Source: Lycocorax pyrrhopterus obiensis (Eukaryota > Chordata > Aves > Passeriformes > Paradisaeidae). Taken from it: a stretch of DNA of 64,000 bases. The stretch covers positions 24,548,629 through 24,612,628 of the forward strand of contig JACSVZ010000006.1 of NCBI GenBank assembly GCA_014706295.1. The letters run 5' to 3'. This document shows positions 1-12,467 of the stretch, in pieces. The notes below the pieces were generated by a model that was not told the DNA's origin, did no database searches, and was given only the letters and a program-made list of their open reading frames with translations. Position 1 is the stretch's first letter. Every line of letters begins with the position of its first letter. The translations under genes and the position numbers were made by a program.

Positions 1-223
1 GTGTCATTTCTAGGTGGGAGTCACTTTGCATTCTTAGCCAGTATACATAGCCTGGCCATTTCTGAAAGATGCATTAAAGTAAGACGTATTAGGTACATGC
101 TAGGTAGGAGCACAGAAGCAAACAAAAGGATATTGTTTAAAGTGGGAAGATGTCCCTAAACTTAGGTACATGAAATGGCATACTTACCTAGACACACCTA
201 GCCCCTACAAATCTTTCTCTTCC

Positions 224-367
224 GTCTCTGTTACTGTAAGTACCTCTTTGTACAGACCTTCCACCGATTTCAAATTTGTGAAGATCTCCACTACCTGGGT
301 AACTCCATGGTCCATGGTTGTGTTTGGTAATGATGATAGTTTACAATATATGTAAATATACGTATGC
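224..367 (+). repeat. 144-bp duplicated segment, left copy
   Basis: Bases 224-360 match 2026-2162 with only one clear difference (T at 227, A at 2029). The match resumes at the end (GTATGCT at 361-367 and 2214-2220) after a repeat expansion in the other copy. The flanks on both sides are unrelated. It is not recognised as a known transposon and has no obvious terminal repeats. Confidence 0.95.
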
Positions 368-371
368 TCCT

Positions 372-372
<1 letters not shown>

Positions 373-412
<40 letters not shown>
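373..412. repeat. (GT)20 microsatellite
   Basis: Twenty uninterrupted GT dinucleotides lie directly downstream of the left copy of the 144-bp duplication. The His-Thr and Val-Cys repeat peptides read across it are artefacts. Confidence 0.98.
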
Positions 413-416
<4 letters not shown>

Positions 417-2025
417 TCCAAAATCCTGCCTTTTGAAGATTTCGGTAATACACTGCCAGGATACTGCCTATGGGGAAGAGAAATGTGACAGTGTTTCAGG
501 CATCCTTCCCAGCAATCTCATACTTGCATTTACTCTTCCATGGTGTAGCATGTCTCTTCCCAAGGGCTGGTCTCCAGTCTCCGCACACGCCCTGCGGATA
601 CTGAGGAGCAATAGGCAGGGTTTCAGTTACACCAGGCTGTTGAGTAGACCTTGCCACACAGAAAGAAGCTGTTTGCATATTCATTCCTATACTTACTTTT
701 TTAAAATGCTTGTAATATTGCAGAAATGCTTATGTATAATTCATTCTCTATCTTCTTTCCTCAGGTCTGCTTTTCCATTTGTTGGCATAGTACTTACAGA
801 TAGAGGATTTAATGTTGAGCTCTGACCCACTGGTTCTGTATTTCATATAGTGAATCATAAGCTTTGTTTCTCTAAATAAGGTGGGGTTATCTCACTTGTT
901 TTTCTAGGACTTGTCACCTTTTGAGCAAGTTGTCATTGTGGTTTTGCCACTGACCTGCTGTCACCCTAAGATCTTTTTGTGGTAAAATATTTTTCTCACA
1001 CAACTCCCATGCTGTTCCCAGAACAGTCATGTTAGCATATGTGTATGAGCTGTTGGGGATGTAAGTTGATTCTCGTCATCTGTTTTAACTTTGGTGAGGA
1101 GTTTTCTTTTTTTAGGTTGTTTTTTTTTTTCCGCTTTACTTTTTTTTTCTTATTTTCCTTAATCTGAACCATTTTCTCCTTGACATCTCTTACTTTGACT
1201 AATAATTTTTGTAGTCTTAGTTGATCCTCTTCTCTTTCTCTCACCCATTTCACCCTTGACTAGTCTTTTCTATTGGGTAGTTTCTCTCTTGTTGGCCTTA
1301 GATGAAATCTGCTAATGTGAGAGTCTAAGAAAAGAAAGAATGCTTATCATAAAATGGCAGAGTTGAAGCTTGTTGGAAAAAAACACCGGGATGAGGAAAG
1401 ACCAGATAAGGATCTGTATACATGGCAAGACAGAGGAGATTCACTGCTCATGAAACCACTAAACCAATGTCGTAACAGGGGATGAATTCATCTGGAGAAT
1501 GACTTTAATTCCCACTCTGAGGTGATCTCCTACTAGGTAAAGATATTAAGATGAGCAACTGAAAAACATATGAGAGAAACCTGCTGTGCTTTTCACACAA
1601 AACACTTCCTTGCAGAATATCCAGCTGTTTTGTTTTGTTTTTTAAATCATCGTTTCCATTTGCCGATGCTCTTTTACAGCTTGTATCTCCTGTGCAATAG
1701 TTAGGCTTCTACAATTTTCTTCCAGCATGTCTGTAGACAGTGAAGAAGAGCAAGTGAGAATATCAAAACCAACCTTGAGGCCCAATAGGAGGGTTAGATT
1801 AGCCCAGCTGAGCTGCAAGGAGAGAGTCAGGGAGCCACTGAAGTGAGGTAGTTAGCAAAGTGATCTAAGAAGATGGTAATACTGTAAGTAGGGCTAGAGA
1901 CATGCATGATGCTTATTTGGCCTGGAGCAAGGTTGATATTTTATGGTGATGACATTTTATTTTTTTTGTTAAAGGAGGGGGAGAGCAGCAGCTTTCAGTG
2001 AGACAGGTAATTCAGTGAAGGAAAT
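413..2025. other. Non-coding stretch, no gene seen
   Basis: This is unique-looking AT-rich sequence. T-rich simple sequence at 1109-1160 (two T-runs of 9-13) is the only notable feature. Reading frames of 60-150 codons here have no recognisable domain. Confidence 0.6.
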
Positions 2026-2220
2026 GTCACTGTTACTGTAAGTACCTCTTTGTACAGACCTTCCACCGATTTCAAATTTGTGAAGATCTCCACTACCTGG
2101 GTAACTCCATGGTCCATGGTTGTGTTTGGTAATGATGATAGTTTACAATATATGTAAATATATGTAAATATACATATGTATATGTAAATATACGTAAATA
2201 TATGTAAATATACGTATGCT
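2026..2220 (+). repeat. 144-bp duplicated segment, right copy with ATGTAAATAT expansion
   Basis: This is the direct-orientation copy of 224-367, about 1.8 kb away. Near its 3' end it has about 51 extra bases made of imperfect ATGTAAATAT/ACGTAAATAT units (2151-2213), where the left copy has a single unit followed by a GT microsatellite. The near-identity of the non-repetitive part points to a recent duplication or gene conversion, or to an assembly artefact. Confidence 0.95.
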
Positions 2221-5200
2221 TATGACTTATGTCATAAGACTTGTAATGCTGAGAGATGCCCTGTGAAATGAATGTCAGGTGAAAACTGGAACTGGAAAGA
2301 GATTTAGTGAAGTTGGTCATTTAGTTCAAACATCAGCATAGTATTTTTTTAACAGAGAACAGAACTGATGAATTGGTGAAAGATTATTGATGGCAACAGC
2401 AGATGTAAATTTAAGACTCTAACAGGCATTGGTCCTCTGGTATGTTTAGTAAGTTGTTCTCTTATTCTCCAGGTAACATTAAAGTCCAAATGAATGTCCA
2501 TAGAAAGTAAGAAGCAGACATTTTCATACTACCTAATGAATTTATTTACTGTGGTTTTTAGACCTGAAGGAGGATTGAGCTTACTCAATTAGGGCTGATA
2601 GACCTTTAGTCTTTGCATAGTCTTTAGAAGAATGGCACCAAATCTGTACCATTTTCAGGTTTCATAAGAGACATATTAATGAACTTTTACAAGGTGCAAA
2701 TGCTGGATGATGTGATCTTACAAAACCTGCCTTGTCCTAAGGCACATCTCCATCCATTTCTATGTTGTTCATGCTACTTGCCATAAAGCAATTTCTTTTT
2801 CTTTGTGTATATGCATTTTTAGAATAAATAGGGAGCCTTCATGGAGGACACTTGCTGGCACATATATGAGCAGAACAACCATGCTTTAAAAGCAAAGCTA
2901 TAAACAGTACTGATGGCATTATTCGCTGCTCTAGGACACTTGCCTTAGTGAGAAAATTTAGCTGAGATGCTTTCTAGGGTAGCCACTGTGTTCATGTAGT
3001 CTCATGTCTTGGATGAGACCTGTGCCTCTTTTTTTTGTTTTGATAGCCTGAAAGGCAGGATCTTGAAGCCATGAGGCAACTTAAACCCCAAGAATAGACT
3101 TTCGTTTTGTTCAGGTAGGACCTCACCCTTGGTTTAGCAGGTGTCCATCTTGCCAAAAATGCATGAAGGACAAGGTAAACAAAGGTATGCAAACCTTGTG
3201 TGTCTCCTTGCAAAAGTGTGGTGTGGACACAACCGAGATATCTTGAGTGAAGCTGCAGCTGGGGTGGGTGGAAGAGCATCACTGAGCCTGGGAGACTGGC
3301 AGAAAGTTGTGTGATCCTACCAAAATGCAATATATACACAGCCTATGGCCAGTTCTGATGGCTCCATAGATCATTGTGTCTGAACGAGTTGGTCTTTCAT
3401 ATGGCATTTCACTTCCCTTGAGCTTCTAAGAGGAGGTTGAATACAGTGCTTAAGTGAAAAATGAGCAATAAAGCTGTTGGTAATGACCACAAAGCCAGCC
3501 TCAAAGTGCTATTAATCTTTCATGGACTACCTGCTATAAAAAAAGAGATTAAATGTATATATTAGCTGCAAGAGGATGTTGTTGCAGTTTTGCAATGTGT
3601 CCCACTCTAAACTTAAGAATTTATATTAATGTTTAGAAAGCAAGTTTTTGTAGTCCAATGACTAGAGGAAGTGCAGCAGTAAGGACAGTAAGTTGGATGC
3701 TTAGGAAGTCCTGACTAGGAGGACTTCCTCCCATACTTGGAGAAAATCCTGAGGATCCCTCTCCATAGTGCTCACTGGGGGAAGCAGTGGTTAGGGAACT
3801 GGTGAGTTATTACTGTGAGAAGTAATCTTTTGTCTAAATTTGGGACTTCGAGTCGTCCTGCCTTCCTTTGATTATTACCATAGAAGATTGTCATTAATTT
3901 GGTGGCAAGCAGAAGCTTTACATCAAGGGCTTGAAAAAATGATCATTGCCCCAATTAATTTTGAACTCAATATTCATCTCCAGAACATTCTCCAAATAGT
4001 AGCAGGAGAACAAGATCAAATAAGTATTGCAGATGGAGAATTGTCTTTCACTTTGAGCTTCTGTGTGGAAGATCCTCTTTTTCTGCAAACAGTTGCTTGC
4101 AAATTTCTTGTAGTTCAACAGGCACTCATCACTTCCCTCTTCACCTTGTTTATTTTCACTTCAGTGGAGGGAACATATGCAGTGATTTCAGGCACTAAGG
4201 TCTCACTACAAGAATGAAAGCAGATCGGACACTACAGATATCACACATTTAAAATCAAATCTGAAATCTCATTCTGTTTGAGGTCACAGTGCAAATATTT
4301 TTTGTAACTACCTTTCTGTTACCTACTTTTCAAACCTGAAATTATATACCAAGAAATGGTATAGCAATCACTGTTTCCATGTGGACATGACCAAGTGACC
4401 CTTGTACAAAACTTTCTTTTGTTCAAACTATTGTTATTGAGCTTTCATTTTTATTGTGGCTAAATCAACAACTTTAGGAAATACACTCATCTGGGAGATG
4501 TCTTAATGCTCTCATCTCCAGGCAGCTGCTGTTTCTTACATCCTCATCTTATTTTCAGTAGTAGCAAATGTGTCAGTTTTGAAGAATTGAAAGGACTTTA
4601 CTTAGAACTCTACTTGGAATTTGGAAAAAAACCTCCAAAACAAACAAACAAACCAAAACAAAAAATAAACCAAACAAAAAAACCCAGCCCGAAATGTTTG
4701 CTTTTTTCACTTTTCTAGGAAGAGCCTAAGCTTGTTTGCTGTCCTGTTGGGCAACTTAGGGTATTACCTTATTGTCAAGTGTCAGTTTTGTAATGAAGTT
4801 TAGCTGGAGGTATGGCAGAAATAGATTTAAGTTGGACATATACAGAAATCCTGTGATGTCTGTGAGAAGCATGTATCTGCATTGTGTTAAAAGTTTCATA
4901 AATAGAAATCTGCAATTTCTGTGAATTCTTTTAAGGGTAAATGACACCGAGCACTTTGGACTGACAAGCAGAATTATTAAATATACACCCCATATAATCT
5001 GGTCTTTGATAAGTTTTTTCTATAAATATGAAAATAGGTAATGTAGTAAGAGACTTACTCAGCTAGCTTTACATTAATTGTGTTCCAAAACATTTTGTGG
5101 TTTTGGATAACATAATTAATGGGGAGTATTTACTATAAATGGATGATTTGCACACAAAATTTTTCATATCTTTAAAACTTTTCATATACTTTAAAACTAG

Positions 5201-6992
5201 ATGTATTCAGTCATAGCAGTTGGGAAATGCAGTGAAATAAATTCTTAAACCCTAAATATTTTTTTTTTTTTAGATTTTCTGGGAATTTGAAAAGTAAAGA
5301 AGGGCATCCCTAGGCTTCCGTTATTGGTCACTGCTTGAGCCTGAATATCAGGTTAGAAGGGCGTTTGGTCCCTTTACTTGATACAGCCCTTTATAAGGTT
5401 TTAAAAAAGCAGTTTCAAAAAAATTGATTTTTTTTGTCTTTTATGAAATACTAAATCAATTTCACCTTGCAAGGAAGTAGCCACTCTTTCAGTATAGAAA
5501 CACTTGGGAGGTATAATAATGCTCTAGTATAAAGAAGAGTGAGTTATAAACTTACGTTGTAAATACCTGGACTCATTTTATAGAGTGTCTTTTGCTCTTA
5601 TACAATAAAGATAACCTAGCTGCTATTATACAATAAAGATAATGGAGCCCCTGTTCCTAGTGCATCTGAAATGCATTCATTTTCGAACTTGCATGTTCAA
5701 AATCTACTGTATTACTATCCTGTAAATTTGACTGCAGAAGGAATGAAACATTTTCTCATGTGTATTACTACTGTATTTCTTTCTCCTGATTGCAAGAATC
5801 CTGAAGCATTCTTTTAATCTCTGGAGGAGTTCAAAGATTAAGGTAGAGTAATCATGCATGATGTGCTTGGAAACTTGGTTAAGTAAAAGTAGCATTGAGT
5901 TATTTATTTTTTACAGTGGTGTTGATGTATTCACTGTACTAGGATTTACAACAAATAGCCTACTTCTGCAGGTTTAATTAAATGTGACTGGCTTAAAATG
6001 GGAAAGGGGTAAACAGGAATTACAAATTGTTGTTTGCCTGAGGATGGGATTTACAATTTGTCACTTAGAGACACATTTTTAACTTTAGATTGGCTGTTTC
6101 AATACATAGAATATGAATTAAACCCAGAAAAGATACTCAGTCACTTGTGGACTCATGGAGCTGAATAAATATTGAAGGACACGTAGTAAGAAGTTTTGAC
6201 AAGCATGACAACCTTTGCAATCTATAAAGGTCTTGCTTGTAAAACCAGAGGTGGCCTCTGTACACCAGTTTCCATTATGCAGTCAGCCAGCTCTGCCAAT
6301 GGAACGCTGACCATCATATTAACATTGTCAGAGAGCTTTGCATTAGAAGTGATTCACAAACCTTGTGGCAATGGGGTTGGCTTGCCAAAAGTGGGGGTCC
6401 ATCTTACTGTTAAAACAAGGAGGAGACTGTGCCATGGCTGACTTGCTGCCCAGTGTTGTGGTGGATCCTGTCTTCGTTTGTTCATCTCTTAAGCACCTTA
6501 TTTTTGTAACTGCAGATATGGAGAAGTTTTTATTCATTTGTCTGCTAGACCTTCCCCTGTGTCTCCTCCAGCAGTAAGAGTTGTCTCATGTGGGTCTCTC
6601 AGCACATCCTCTGGAAATCTTAGTGTGCTTCCGAATACTCATGGGACTTTTGTGTTCCTTTTACGCCATTTATAAAACACCTGCTGATGAGGGAAAGGCT
6701 CTTTGCAGGCTGCCAGGCAGATTGCAGCTCCCTGGGCTTTCATCAGTAGGGGACTTCTCTCCATGGCTGGGTGACAAGAGCATGATCTGACTGAAACCCG
6801 TAGGCCACATGCAGCCCCATCAGCTCCGTCATACTGACATTACTCTGCCTTCACTTAATGGAGACATTTAAAAAAAACCTACAGTGGAACTGCTCAAGGG
6901 AAAAATGATACATTTGAGCCAGTAAACTGAGGTCAAGAGAACTAAACTAGGATTAATCTGGTTTGTGTTGAAGATGATGGAATTTAATATAC

Positions 6993-7018
6993 ATTGAATA
7001 TTAAATGTAATATTCAAT
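6993..7018. repeat. Small AT-rich inverted repeat
   Basis: Perfect 11-bp arms (ATTGAATATTA and its complement) flank the four bases AATG. In such AT-rich DNA this can arise by chance. Confidence 0.85.
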
Positions 7019-8918
7019 ACACTGTAATATTAATTGAATCAGTGAGATGCATTCCATTGATTGCCATGGATTTGGCTCAGAGCTTTGTTATCTGTTCTTG
7101 CTGGATCATTCCACCTGGCCTTAAAACAGGCAAAACTGTTCTTACGAAGTAAACAGAGAAAATAATTAGAACACTATTTTATCCATTTTCCCTTGACTTA
7201 CTTCCTACTTCTTAGGAGATAGATTGTTTTACAGTCAAGAAAACGTTGAGGAATACATGGACTTTAATACTTTTATTCATAGTACTAAAAAGCATGTCAT
7301 TATTGCTATTTTTATTTTTTTTGGTTAAGATGAATAAAAATAAGATAGTTTCACCTTGAGCTATGCCCAGGGATTGCAGATGACTGATACCTTCATAGAT
7401 GTGTGAATATATTTGAAACTAAAAAACCTGTCTCCAAGTTGGTGTTTGTCTATAACTACAGCTGGCAAAGTATATACTCGAAGAAAGGGAAGGAAAGAAA
7501 TGTGCAATATTTCTTGCAATCTCATGCCAGAGAACTGTGTGGTACAATTTATAATTTCTTCCACCTGCCATAAAAATATTTTTTTCTTCTACATCAATGG
7601 CAACTTGCGGCCTTTATTCTACAAAGACAGATTAAATTGATTTGCTTTCTTAGAGTCAGAGGGACTCCCCATAATGACCAACATTATGGTTGTACTTACA
7701 GGTCAGAGCAAGTAGGCACTCGCATGCTATCGAGATGTTCAGTTTCTCCTTCACATAAAAAGCTATGTTTCTGTCAATTCATAGTAGCGAAAAAAATAAC
7801 TGGGGTGTTCAGTATCTTCTATGGCAGTGGCTACTGGAATGCTGTGAAAGTACAGAATAGGCAGATATGCTGTTGGAGGAACATTGTCATAAGTCTGAGA
7901 CTTTTGTTTACAAGTTTGCTCTATCTTTTTGTTTTTGTTTTGGTTTGGGGTTTTTTTGTTTGTTTTTATTTTGGTTTGGGTTTTTTATTTGTTTGTTTTT
8001 GATTTTTGTTTTTTGTTTTGCCTCTCTTCACCTTTTTTTTCCCTCTGGTTCTTGGTAGGCATCTACTCAAATTCCTGTATTTATAATTGTTGTTATCATA
8101 AAAATTTAAAACCTCATAAAAAATAGGAAATTTTTTCAGGAACGACTACTATTGTTGCATTACCACTTTTGTTTTTGTTTCTGGGCAAACAGTTGATTTT
8201 TACATGTTTCTTCTTCACGAACTTGTGAATTTAAATATTTTTGAATTATCCTTGATGCATTTTAAAAATTACTTCTTACCTTTGCTGCTATTGCCTTTTG
8301 TAATCACGATTTTTCTCTAAGAAGTATGGTATATAGCCTGACTTACATGTTCTCTATTTTACTCACTGTAGATGTAACAGTGAAAACCTGCTTTTATTAT
8401 CTCATATCTCAAGCATATTAAGACCTGGATTCTTAACTGAATTCTAAATAGCTAAGCTACTGCAAAAGATTCTGTCTCTCGTGGCTTTATATGGCATCTC
8501 AACATATATTTGGAGAATCTCAATAAAGATTATAATTCTCTCTTTGGGAAAAAAAACCAAGTAAAATTTGGAACATGAAAGCATGAAAACTCACAAGTCC
8601 ATGGCAAAAACTTTAACAGCATTTTACCTCCTAAATTTTAAGCCAGTTTGTCTGAAGGCTCAGCATTTATCAAACAAATCATGACCCAGCCACTGCTTCT
8701 CCATGCATTATTTTCGTGCCTGTAATGTTGCCAGAATTCTTTGTATGCTCTGGTTCCCTTTCTTGTGCAGTGTGTGACCACTTAGGTCCAAGAACTTTGT
8801 CCATTTATATATGAATATTCAGTCTTTGAGTTAATATGAATTCTATGCTAATATTTATAGTTTCTTGTATTATTGTTCTACATGTAATCACAACTGTATT
8901 TGTTACATTGATTTTGCC

Positions 8919-8954
8919 ATCAGATACCCCCTGAACAGTTCAGGGGTATCTGAT
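8919..8954. repeat. 17-bp-arm inverted repeat
   Basis: The left arm 8919-8936 (one extra C) pairs with the right arm 8938-8954. The arms read ATCAGATACCCC(C)TGAAC and its complement. The hairpin would have a single bulged C and a loop of about three bases (CAG). It is much more GC-rich than its surroundings, so a chance origin is less likely than for the AT-rich ones. Confidence 0.9.
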
Positions 8955-11218
8955 CCCAGAATAAGGCATAACATGCCAACTTTATAAATCTGAAAGTTTG
9001 TATTAATATGTGGTAGGTGTAATGACAGTCCACAGAATGTAAAGCTCTCTAAAATAAGCTTGCTGTGTCTATTATCTTTGGCTCAGCACTTTTTAGAAAA
9101 AACTTCCTCCTAAGTTTTCCTAATAAAGTCAATGACTTTCTGTATGTAGCCCATCTTTCTTCTTCTTTTCCTTATTCTTCCTATTGTACTTATTGCTCCA
9201 CTCCTGTTTTTCAAATAGTGCTGCAGTCAGAATGAGTCATTGGCCAAGGACAACTACTGCCTAATACTGCAAGAGCAAATAAAGAAAGAGCAAAACCAAG
9301 AAAAAAAAAATTTCAATTTGTTTCCTAGCAGTGACACAAAATTTTAATAATGTTTTCATTGATTACACTTTCTTGCTCAGCATTTACACTAACAGAAAAA
9401 ATATTACAGTCTGTAATGCAGGACTAAAGCACTGATGAATGGTTTACTGCATCAATCAGCTGCTTAATTAGAAGTAATTATTCATAGACTTCCCTGATGA
9501 AAGACCTCGTTATTACAATAATTGTATTATGTAGGTTTTCAGTGTTTTCTGAAATACCTTGCCTAATGGGTCTGTGGAAATTGCTTGAGATTTTAGTCTA
9601 GGAAAAACAAAGATTAGAAAGGAGCCCTGGAGTGTGGTCTGGCAGAATTGTCCCATTGATCTACATCAAGGCAATGCAGCAGATTGTACAGGCCAGTACA
9701 CAGCCCAGAACAATCCCTCCGTAGGACTGTGGGGCAAGGACATGCTGCTGCCCAAGCAGGCTGTGACAAATGCTCTGTTCCTGGGGAGGCTGTGGCAGGA
9801 CCTCAGGAAACAGAATGCAGGATGGAGATCTGGGAGAATGGGAGCAGGTGAGTGACAGCTCTGTCCTCAGGCAGACCTCTGCAGACTGCCTGGCGTGTCA
9901 GGCTGAAACCTTTCAGGAAGGTAGTGCTCCTTTAGAGAATGTCAGGTATTGCTAAATGGCATTAACTCATGCTAGCAGATGTTAACTTGTGGGAGGCAGG
10001 AGGATAAGAGCAAGGGTAGCGGGTTCTTTGAGAGAGCTGGTGAGCCAAGGCTGTCTCATGAAGTGCAAGAGTCCTCACAGTGAAAGCCATGAAAATTCCA
10101 GGCACTGCACTCTTTCCTTGCAGATCCAGACGACATGTGTTTGTTAGAGCACCACTACGTTAATCAGCCCAGAACATTTTTCCTTTTTGATGTTATAACA
10201 TCTGAGGAAGGAAAACCAGCATCTATCCATCTATTCTTGGAAATGGTGCTGAGTTTACCTAAGTGATTCTGGGGATTAACTAGATTCATGGAGAAAGATC
10301 TCAACCTGTCTAAGCAGTAAATGATCTGAACTGCTTTCTGCGTTGAGATTGATGATGGCTGTCAAGTCAAGCTGCTGAAGTATCTCACTTAGGCTTATTA
10401 GTAGGGGTGCGATCCGTTGACTGTTCTGTCTGGGTTTCACCTGGAACTAGCTTTTACTCTCTGGCACATATCCATATATGTCTTGTAGGAACAGAGCCCC
10501 AGCTGACTGTGATGGTGGTTGCTAGATTGCTGCCTAAAAGCTTAGTGCTACTGGGGTGGTGAAGGTAAGAGCTACTGTCATGTGAAAATACAAGTTGCAG
10601 AAATGTGGGGATGGAGGAAGAAAAGGAGAGAGATGGGAAAGAAGGGGAAAGGAAGGGAAATAGTTCAATCCCCTTCCCTTGTTCTGCAAAGAACATAAGA
10701 TACTTTGTGCAGTTAACATTGCTCATCTAACAAAAACCATTTAAACAATTTCAAAGTTTTCTGTGAAGTTAGTATAAAATAGCAGTGTGCCTAGAATAGC
10801 ACACCGTTATTAATTCTGAAATTGTTTCAAAGTCCCCCTTTTCCTCCCACTCCACACATTACAGAGACACAGTTACTGTTATTTTTATGCTTAACTCCCA
10901 GTATATCTGAAAATGAACAATGAAGTATGCTCATACAATAGAATCAGGAAAATGATACATACATTATTGAATTCTGCTTCAGTTACATGGGTCTATAGCA
11001 TGTCCCTTTTAGCTCTGGGTTGAAACTGATTAAACTGAAGGTAATAGCAGTCCTTTAGCTTTTCTGGTATTAGAAAATACAGAAATAAATTAACAAATTT
11101 CTATTGACTTGATTGCATGAAATGTTGCACAATCATCTGCTTTTCACAGGAGTAGATGTGAAACTATAGAATTTTGCCCAAGCCTGTCATCTTGTGAGTG
11201 ACAGGCAGCTAATTTGGC

Positions 11219-11376
11219 CCGAGAGTTGTTGCCGTGGTGCCGCTGTGTGTGTCCCGCTGACACAGAAGCGGCGGAAGGTGCGAGCGCGGGAGCGGCCCCC
11301 GAGCACTCCCGGGGATGCGCACCCTCGTGTGGCGGGCTGCGGACACTGCACGGCACCGGCGAGGGCAGCCTCCACG
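11219..11376. promoter_or_regulatory. Isolated CpG-dense patch
   Basis: About 20 CpG dinucleotides fall within about 160 bp, with high G+C, inside a long AT-rich region almost free of CpG. Patches like this often mark promoters. No coding exon is recognisable here; open frames on both strands reflect the high GC. It lies 20 kb upstream of the GRXCR1 start. It could be a promoter of a non-coding RNA, a remote GRXCR1 5' exon, or a GC-rich repeat remnant. Confidence 0.5.
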
Positions 11377-12186
11377 CACCTCTCCCTCTGCTGTGACTAA
11401 ATCCAGCCTCAGTAGGTGTTATGGCCTGTCTCTAAAGGAAGGATTGGCTTCCAGAGAAAGGGAAGAAACTGCACAATCACTCCCGTGTTTCTGTGAGCAG
11501 GAACAGGGATGAGCTCAGCAGAATTTGACCTTCTGGGGTTTTGTTTTCCCCAGGTATTTGGGAATGGTCGTCTGAGGCAGAGCTAATAACCAGTCAAAAC
11601 AACTCTTAGTTTCACACAGAAAAAGTATTTCTGCTTATGCCTGTGACTGAAATTAATTTCACTTACCATGAGTCAAATATGAGTCATGATGAATAGAAGC
11701 AGAGTTCACAATTGTCTTGTGATTATTTGCTCTGTCTGAAAGTCCTGTGTACATGCTTGGCAATATTTTTTCCTAGTGTATCAATGTATTTTAACCAGTA
11801 ATTGTACTTCTGAACCACATTTTTTTGATTTTTACTGTATGTGGTATTATCTTCAATATCCTTGTTGTACAACTGTTTATAACTCACCATTTATACTGCC
11901 ATAAAACAAGCTAGGTCTGTTGTGAGGGATCAAGGTACAGTTTTGGCCTAAGATAGCATGGGGCTGAGTATTGTAATAATAAGATTGTAAAATATTTCAG
12001 TTACCACTTCGAAAACAAGTGTATTTACTTGCATTGGATTTCACAATGTACATTCCTTCTTAAGGAGCTGGAAAATCAACACACTCATATTTGTGTTAGG
12101 GAACGAAGGTGGGTCAAAGCTAACATGGCCAACAGGCCTGGGGGATAAGAGAACAAACATGATATTTTGTGCCGGCGTTTTACGTA
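11377..12186. other. Non-coding stretch
   Basis: GC-poor sequence between the CpG patch and the CR1 element. I see no gene, hairpin or repeat. Confidence 0.6.
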
Positions 12187-12467
12187 ATCATAGAATTCAC
12201 AGAATGTTAAGGGGTTGGACGGGACCTTAAAGACCATCCAGTCCCAACCCCCTCTGCCATGGGTGTGGACACCTCCCACTAGACCAGGTTGCTCAAGGGC
12301 TTATCCAGCCTGTCCTTGAACACTGCCAGGGGTGGAATGCCCACAGCCTCCCTGGGCAACCTGTTCCAGTGCCTCATCATCTCCACAGTTAAGAATTTCT
12401 TCCTTATATCTAACCTAAATTTCCTCTCTTGCAAATTGTACCCATTACTCCTTGTCCTATCACTATG
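12187..12467 (-). mobile_element. CR1 LINE fragment, 3' end, antisense
   Basis: On the + strand it begins ATCATAGAATTCACAGAATG, runs through the ACCTTAAAGACCATC block, GACCAGGTTGCTCAAGG, CTGGGCAACCTGTTCCAGTG and ends at TTGTCCTATCACTATG. That is the reverse complement of the conserved CR1 3' untranslated end. It is 5'-truncated, as most avian CR1 copies are, and has no reverse-transcriptase frame. Confidence 0.95.

Larger units (their letters stand above)
2221..11218. other. Non-coding stretch upstream of GRXCR1
   Basis: This is AT-rich intergenic-type DNA. It holds a 17-bp direct repeat with an AATAAA core (5598-5614 and 5626-5642), a TG/T-rich simple region (about 7920-8040), an A/C-rich simple region (4636-4690), small inverted repeats (6993-7018, 8919-8954) and CATAATTAATG at 5111-5121. 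A 125-codon open frame at 3840-4217 has no domain I recognise. No gene is supported. Confidence 0.6.

Noticed and set aside
3840..4217. A 125-codon open frame
   Set aside because: Hydrophobic patches but no recognisable domain. Most likely chance.
7920..8040. Possible poly-A tail of a processed pseudogene (T/G-rich on +)
   Set aside because: No gene-like sequence adjoins it, and the run is a TTTTG/TTTG simple repeat, not a poly-T.
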